Shown one piece after another: positions 5,229-8,632 of a stretch of DNA of 8,632 nucleotides. The notes under the pieces were generated by a model. The model saw nothing but the letters and a program-made list of their open reading frames with translations. It was not told the DNA's origin and ran no database searches. How positions within the stretch are numbered: position 1 is the stretch's first letter; each line of letters begins with the position of its first letter. This DNA is from Spirochaetaceae bacterium (lineage in GTDB: Bacteria > Spirochaetota > Spirochaetia > B11-G9), in the NCBI GenBank assembly GCA_030633365.1, contig DAOVSY010000110.1, positions 1 to 8,632 of the forward strand, written 5' to 3'. The position numbers and the translations under genes are program-made.

Positions 5229-5681
5229 TTATGTAAATACCACCCTCTTAACCAGCTCCGGTTCAAGCCTAAACTGCGACCCAATCCCCTCAATAAAATG
5301 ATGTTCTTTTAGAAGGTGAATAGAAAGATCTGTAACAAGAAGCTTCTCACCACTCGATTTTAATTCAATTTCTGCTGATATTTTACGAAAAATCCCATCT
5401 TCAAAGGGACAGGGAAGTTTACCTCTGGGATCAACCACTCTTATAAGCCATTTATTATCAACAGTAACAGGTTCACCCAGACCTTTTCTTCCTTCATCAA
5501 GAAAATATAAAAGACGATCTGCCACAGTATCAAAATCAAGGCCTGCCCTGGACATTTCAGCTTCATCCCGAACCATCATATCTTTTATAGATTTTTTTTC
5601 ATCTCCAAGAAAACCTTCTGCTATAATTACACCAGGCAGCATATTTTCCTGTGCTTTTTTCATTACAGGAGTCATTTTCAT
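5229..5681 (-). CDS. Conserved-looking protein of unknown function
   Basis: A 150-residue soluble protein with no signal peptide or membrane segment. I do not recognise a named family, although the character (KAQENMLPGVIIAEGFLG near residues 9-26, GKLPCPFEDGIFRK at 87-100, LLKEHHFIEG at 123-132) suggests a conserved hypothetical family. Cys91, Asp/Glu pairs and the His127-His128 pair are visible, but I will not call them catalytic. The start at ATG 5681 has GGAGG 8 bases upstream; ATG 5675 is a close alternative. It follows nqrF on the same strand, 66 bp away, with a hairpin between, so co-transcription is possible but uncertain. The toxin promoter begins just past its 3' end and I see no terminator there. 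Confidence 0.8.
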   Translation of the reverse strand: MKMTPVMKKAQENMLPGVIIAEGFLGDEKKSIKDMMVRDEAEMSRAGLDFDTVADRLLYFLDEGRKGLGEPVTVDNKWLIRVVDPRGKLPCPFEDGIFRKISAEIELKSSGEKLLVTDLSIHLLKEHHFIEGIGSQFRLEPELVKRVVFT

Positions 5682-5706
5682 ATCTTCATCCTCCGTTCCG
5701 ACTAAT

Positions 5707-5737
5707 AACGGGTCCCCGACACTTCGTGTCGCCCGTT
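5707..5737. repeat. Long hairpin between nqrF and the downstream gene
   Basis: Outer stem AACGGG/CCCGTT and inner stem CGACAC-TTC-GTGTCG, with a 4-nt bulge (5713-5716). A T-rich run (TTTTATCTTTAT) follows on the plus strand, so it has intrinsic-terminator form only for plus-strand transcription, yet both flanking genes are on the minus strand. For the nqr transcript it may act as a 3'-end stabiliser or partial terminator. It could also be a dispersed repeat. Confidence 0.6.
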
Positions 5738-5747
5738 TTATCTTTAT

Positions 5748-6899
5748 CTAAGCAAAATTATCATAATAAATCTTATCCAAAGGAATAGTATTGGCTGTTA
5801 AAACATTGTTACAAGCCCCTATCATCCCCGGACTACCACAAAGATATCCCTCTCTGGGTTTTTCTAAATTTATTTTAGTCTTTAAATAGTTATCCAGAAC
5901 ATCTGTAATCATACCTGTTTCACCTTTCCAGTCAGATCCCTCTTCAGGCTCAGAAAGTGCTGGAATAAAATGGAAATTTTCCCACCTAGCATCCAGTTCC
6001 ATCATCTCTTTCATATAAAGCACATCTTTAGTGGTTCTTGCCCCAAAGAAATACCAGACTTCCCTGTCCAGATCCCCATTATCAAACATATCATATAAAA
6101 TAGATTTAAAAGGAGCCATTCCGGAACCTCCTGCAACACAAACCATTGTTGCATTAGTTTCTGATCTGTTAAAATCGCCGAAAGGACCTATAAGTTCAAC
6201 TTCCTGCCCCTCTTCCAGATGCTTATGTACCCAACTGGTTGCTATACCACCAGGAACAAGACGAATTAATACTTCTATAAGCCCTTTATCATTAGGTCTG
6301 GAAGACATTGAATATGCCCTTTGGGTTGTTCCTTTTATTTTATCATAAGGTGGAACAACAAGCTGCACATATCTGCCTGCCTGAAAATTAATTTCTTCTC
6401 CCTGAAGATCAAAAACAACTTCTTTTATATCATGAGTAACATTACGAATAGATTTAACTTTAGATTTAAACTTCTTAACATTAAAAAGATCTTCGGGAAT
6501 CATTATATCAATATCAGCTTTTACTTTTATCTGACAGGACAGACGAATATTTTCATCCATCTCCTTTTTTTCCAAATAAGGTATTTCCGTAGGAAGATGT
6601 GCTCCCACATCACTGGTAACCTGACACTTACATGCCCCGCAACTACCCCTTCCACCACAGGCAGAAGGAATAAATATTTCCTGTGATGCCAAAGAGGATA
6701 AAAGAGACTCCCCTCCGTTTAGTGTTAAAACTTTCTTTCCACTATTTATACTTATATTTACTTCACCATAATTATTTACAAGTTTATCTACAATTGAAAT
6801 TGCTGCAGCTAAAACTCCGGCAATAATTGCTACTACAGCTGGTGCTATTAAAAAATTCAATTCTCTACCCCCATAAACGCTTTCGAGCACTTTCCCCAT
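5748..6899 (-). CDS. nqrF: Na+-translocating NADH:quinone reductase subunit F
   Basis: The NADH-oxidising entry subunit of Na+-NQR: it takes a hydride from NADH onto FAD and passes electrons through a [2Fe-2S] cluster. The 383 residues contain an N-terminal membrane helix (about 16-38), a ferredoxin domain with Cys81, Cys87, Cys90 and Cys122 in the C-x5-C-x2-C...C pattern, an FAD-binding barrel with RAYS (194-197), an NADH domain with GGSGMAP (257-263) and LCGSPGM near the end, and the typical C-terminal YYDNFA. It is about 25 residues shorter than the proteobacterial protein; as I recall that sequence, the missing stretch lies just before RAYS. No strong ribosome site precedes ATG 6899, and no in-frame ATG, GTG or TTG lies between it and the upstream stop, so coupling to the overlapping 51-codon ORF is plausible. 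It is the last nqr gene. Confidence 0.95.
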   Translation of the reverse strand: MGKVLESVYGGRELNFLIAPAVVAIIAGVLAAAISIVDKLVNNYGEVNISINSGKKVLTLNGGESLLSSLASQEIFIPSACGGRGSCGACKCQVTSDVGAHLPTEIPYLEKKEMDENIRLSCQIKVKADIDIMIPEDLFNVKKFKSKVKSIRNVTHDIKEVVFDLQGEEINFQAGRYVQLVVPPYDKIKGTTQRAYSMSSRPNDKGLIEVLIRLVPGGIATSWVHKHLEEGQEVELIGPFGDFNRSETNATMVCVAGGSGMAPFKSILYDMFDNGDLDREVWYFFGARTTKDVLYMKEMMELDARWENFHFIPALSEPEEGSDWKGETGMITDVLDNYLKTKINLEKPREGYLCGSPGMIGACNNVLTANTIPLDKIYYDNFA

Positions 6900-7012
6900 G
6901 CAACCCAGAATACATTCTGCAGAGAAGACAACTCGGGAAAGTCTCTGCCGCTAGATGATAAAAAAGAACCCAATTTAAATTCACCCTGATATCCAATCAT
7001 CTTTTTTTTCAT
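6857..7012 (-). CDS. Possible 51-residue small protein between nqrE and nqrF
   Basis: This ORF begins at ATG 7012, one base after the nqrE stop, fills the 114-nt nqrE-nqrF gap, and overlaps the start of nqrF by 43 nt in another frame. The protein starts MKKKMIGYQGEF, contains LQNVFWVAWGK and ends GVEN; it has no membrane segment and is not recognised. nqrE and nqrF are usually nearly adjacent, so a gap spanned exactly by an open frame is unusual. It could be a translated linker that delivers ribosomes to the weak nqrF start, or a chance ORF. The ribosome site is weak (AGTAAG). Confidence 0.35.
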   Translation of the reverse strand: MKKKMIGYQGEFKLGSFLSSSGRDFPELSSLQNVFWVAWGKCSKAFMGVEN

Positions 7013-7013
7013 C

Positions 7014-7607
7014 TTACTGCACATTCAACATGCCGGAGAAACCGATAAATGCCATAGCCATAAAACCAATAGTAATTAAAGTAATTCCAGGTCCTTTCAG
7101 CCCTGCCGGAACCGGCGCTTTAACTAGTTTTTTCTGTATTGCAGCAAGAGTTACAATTGCAAGCCACCAACCCAAACCTGAACCAAAAGCAAAAATAACA
7201 GTCTGAATAAAACTGTAATTTCTAATCTGCATAAACAATGCAACTCCAAGTATGGCACAGTTTACAGTAATTAATGGAAGAAATATTCCAAGGGACATAT
7301 ATAATGCAGGGGAAACCCTGTCTATTAGCATTTCAAGTATCTGAACTGTTGCTGCTATAACTATAATAAAAATAATATATCTTAAATAAAGTAAATCCAG
7401 AGGTATTAGAACATACTGGAGAAGAACCCAGTTGAGCATTGCAGTCAGGGTTAAAACAACTGTAACTGCCAGACCCAGACCATTAGACGATTTCATATCC
7501 TTGGATATTGAAATAAAAGAACACATTCCAAGAAAATTTGCCAGAAGAATATTACTGGTAAATATAGACGCAAATAATAAAACTACGGGGTTTATATCCG
7601 GTACCAT
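7014..7607 (-). CDS. nqrE: Na+-translocating NADH:quinone reductase subunit E
   Basis: A 197-residue integral membrane subunit with about six transmembrane helices, homologous to NqrD and RnfA. It contains LGMCSF (Cys29) and TVNCAI (Cys117), matching the two NqrE cysteines that, with two from NqrD, hold the intramembrane [2Fe-2S] cluster in the Vibrio cholerae enzyme. The conserved LLANFLGMC and LPLITVNCAILG segments identify the subunit. ATG 7607 overlaps the nqrD stop by one base (TAATG), and AGGAGG in the end of nqrD serves as its ribosome site, so translation is coupled. The length is normal and it appears intact. Confidence 0.96.
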   Translation of the reverse strand: MVPDINPVVLLFASIFTSNILLANFLGMCSFISISKDMKSSNGLGLAVTVVLTLTAMLNWVLLQYVLIPLDLLYLRYIIFIIVIAATVQILEMLIDRVSPALYMSLGIFLPLITVNCAILGVALFMQIRNYSFIQTVIFAFGSGLGWWLAIVTLAAIQKKLVKAPVPAGLKGPGITLITIGFMAMAFIGFSGMLNVQ

Positions 7608-8215
7608 TACTTAGCCTCCTGTTTGAGTATAATTGTTTTAGCAACCCAGATAAATGTTCCCAAAAGGAAGAATGCACTTGGTGCCATTACCATAATAGTC
7701 CAGGGAGTAAAACCTGAAGGAAGTACAGTTATACCAAATAATGTTCCAAATCCCATAAGTTCTCTGACAAATGCTATAACCATAAGAACCCACATATAAC
7801 CAAGACCGGAAGTTATTCCATCCCAGGCAGAAATAAGAGGACCGTGAGACTGGGCAAATGCTTCTGCCCGACCCATAATTATACAGTTTGTAATTATCAG
7901 ACCTACATAAGGGCCCAGAGCTTTACTAATCTCTGGTAGGTATGCTCTTAACAGGATATCTACAATAATTACATAAAAAGCAATAATTAAAGTCTGCAGG
8001 ATCATTCTTACTTTACGTGGAATTATGTTTTTTAAGAGTGAAACTGTAATATTTGTAAAGGCTGCAACAAAAATCAGCCCCAGAGTCATAATAAAAGTAT
8101 TTGAAAGATTATTGGTAACAGCCAATGTAGAACAGATTCCAAGAATCTGTATAAAAATTGGATTACTGTACCAAACATTACTTTTTAATATTGCTACTGG
8201 TGAGTCTTCGTTCAT
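7607..8215 (-). CDS. nqrD: Na+-translocating NADH:quinone reductase subunit D
   Basis: A 202-residue, six-helix membrane subunit paired with NqrE as an inverted-topology homologue. Visible are the family segments NPIFIQILGICSTLAVT (Cys28) and ITNCIIMGRAEAFA (Cys111); these cysteines correspond within one residue to Cys29 and Cys112 of Vibrio cholerae NqrD, which ligate the membrane [2Fe-2S] centre. The long amphipathic stretch IIPRKVRMILQTLIIA and the FVRELMGFGTLFG loop are also typical. ATG 8215 overlaps the nqrC stop by one base, with GGGAGG upstream. The C-terminus is short and charged (KQEAK). Order C-D-E-F is the standard operon order. Confidence 0.96.
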   Translation of the reverse strand: MNEDSPVAILKSNVWYSNPIFIQILGICSTLAVTNNLSNTFIMTLGLIFVAAFTNITVSLLKNIIPRKVRMILQTLIIAFYVIIVDILLRAYLPEISKALGPYVGLIITNCIIMGRAEAFAQSHGPLISAWDGITSGLGYMWVLMVIAFVRELMGFGTLFGITVLPSGFTPWTIMVMAPSAFFLLGTFIWVAKTIILKQEAK

Positions 8216-8632
8216 TAGTTTGTACCTCCCAGTTCTAATTTAAGTTTGTTTATCTGCTGATTAACAATTATCTGAATTGAATCACTAGTTCTTGAAGCAC
8301 CGGTAATACCATCAACCTGACCATTATCAGGATCCTTATCACCGCCGCTGCCGCCATGTTTTACAACAATACCATTACCGGCATATTCACCATTAAATTG
8401 TGTTTTAAACCAGCCTTCATCAATTCGACCACCAAGACCGGGAGTCTCAACATGAGACACAATTTCAAACCCTACAATTCGCTGAAGATCTGATGTCATT
8501 CCAATTACACCTGTGATAGTTCCCCACAGGCCATTGCCAAGAAAAGGACTTACCACAACAGATTCTCCATTGACAGTAGTAGTCTGATAAGCAGAACCAG
8601 AATCAAAATTAGGGAAATTAGTGTTAAATAAA
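8215..8632 (-). CDS. nqrC: Na+-translocating NADH:quinone reductase subunit C (5' part outside window)
   Basis: The C-terminal 139 codons of NqrC, open to the right edge; the real start is beyond it. NqrC carries a covalently bound FMN on the periplasmic side. The attachment motif is visible as DGITGASRT, with the acceptor Thr encoded at 8287-8289, and the upstream FMN-domain segments GNGLWGTITGVI and VETPGLGGRI are conserved. The frame is read through upstream of the GTG at 8556 without a stop (ends LFNTNFPNF at the edge), so that GTG is internal. The flavin is attached by ApbE, which is not in the window. nqrA and nqrB are expected further right. Confidence 0.94.
   Translation of the reverse strand, partial: LFNTNFPNFDSGSAYQTTTVNGESVVVSPFLGNGLWGTITGVIGMTSDLQRIVGFEIVSHVETPGLGGRIDEGWFKTQFNGEYAGNGIVVKHGGSGGDKDPDNGQVDGITGASRTSDSIQIIVNQQINKLKLELGGTN

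Noticed and set aside
6321..6686. Plus-strand 121-residue open frame rich in Phe, Ile and Asn
   Set aside because: It is antisense to the conserved ferredoxin and FAD parts of nqrF; its composition reflects complemented coding sequence.
8215..8556. nqrC starting at the GTG at 8556
   Set aside because: The frame continues upstream without a stop to the window edge and the extra residues fit the NqrC domain, so the gene is cut by the window.
5748..8632. Rnf complex instead of Na+-NQR
   Set aside because: The fused ferredoxin/FAD/NADH subunit ending in DNFA is specific to NqrF; Rnf uses RnfC and RnfB for this function.

Overview
The window is AT-rich bacterial DNA from a diderm. Two Sec-exported beta-barrel-type proteins imply an outer membrane, and there is a Na+-translocating NADH:quinone reductase (nqr) operon. 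My best guess is a spirochaete: short spirochaete-like outer-membrane proteins, a CsgG-like domain fused to a barrel, and a short-form NqrF in an AT-rich genome. This rests on protein character recalled from memory, not on any marker gene, so treat it as moderate to weak.

Layout. 1-957 (minus): the N-terminal 319 codons of an FAD/NAD(P)H-dependent disulfide oxidoreductase of the CoA-disulfide reductase/NADH oxidase type, running off the left edge. 958-1247: its promoter region, then a cluster of short hairpin repeats whose core (1123-1242) is an exactly registered two-armed inverted repeat. 1248-1985 (minus): a short-chain dehydrogenase with an altered catalytic site. 1986-2082: a divergent promoter region. 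2083-4571 (plus): a predicted outer-membrane protein, a small cysteine-cluster protein whose 5' end contains a perfect 34-bp palindrome, and a CsgG-like/beta-barrel fusion protein. 4602-5176 (minus): a BrnT-like toxin followed by a ribbon-helix-helix antitoxin; the promoter is itself a palindrome and the toxin mRNA looks leaderless. 5229-5681 (minus): a protein of unknown function. 5748-8632 (minus): nqrF, an overlooked 51-codon ORF, nqrE, nqrD and the 3' part of nqrC, which runs off the right edge; nqrA and nqrB would be expected beyond it.

How the genes work together. NqrC, NqrD, NqrE and NqrF carry consecutive redox centres of one membrane complex: NADH to FAD and [2Fe-2S] in NqrF, the membrane [2Fe-2S] ligated by NqrD and NqrE cysteines, then covalent FMN in NqrC. 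The cofactor residues visible here are intact. The toxin and antitoxin form a self-regulated pair. The remaining genes have no clear shared pathway.

No tRNA, rRNA, CRISPR array, transposase or phage gene was recognised. I see no clear multi-gene system that is new. The best leads are the two repeat structures (1123-1242 and 3139-3172), the compact leaderless toxin promoter, and the small ORF inside the nqr operon.
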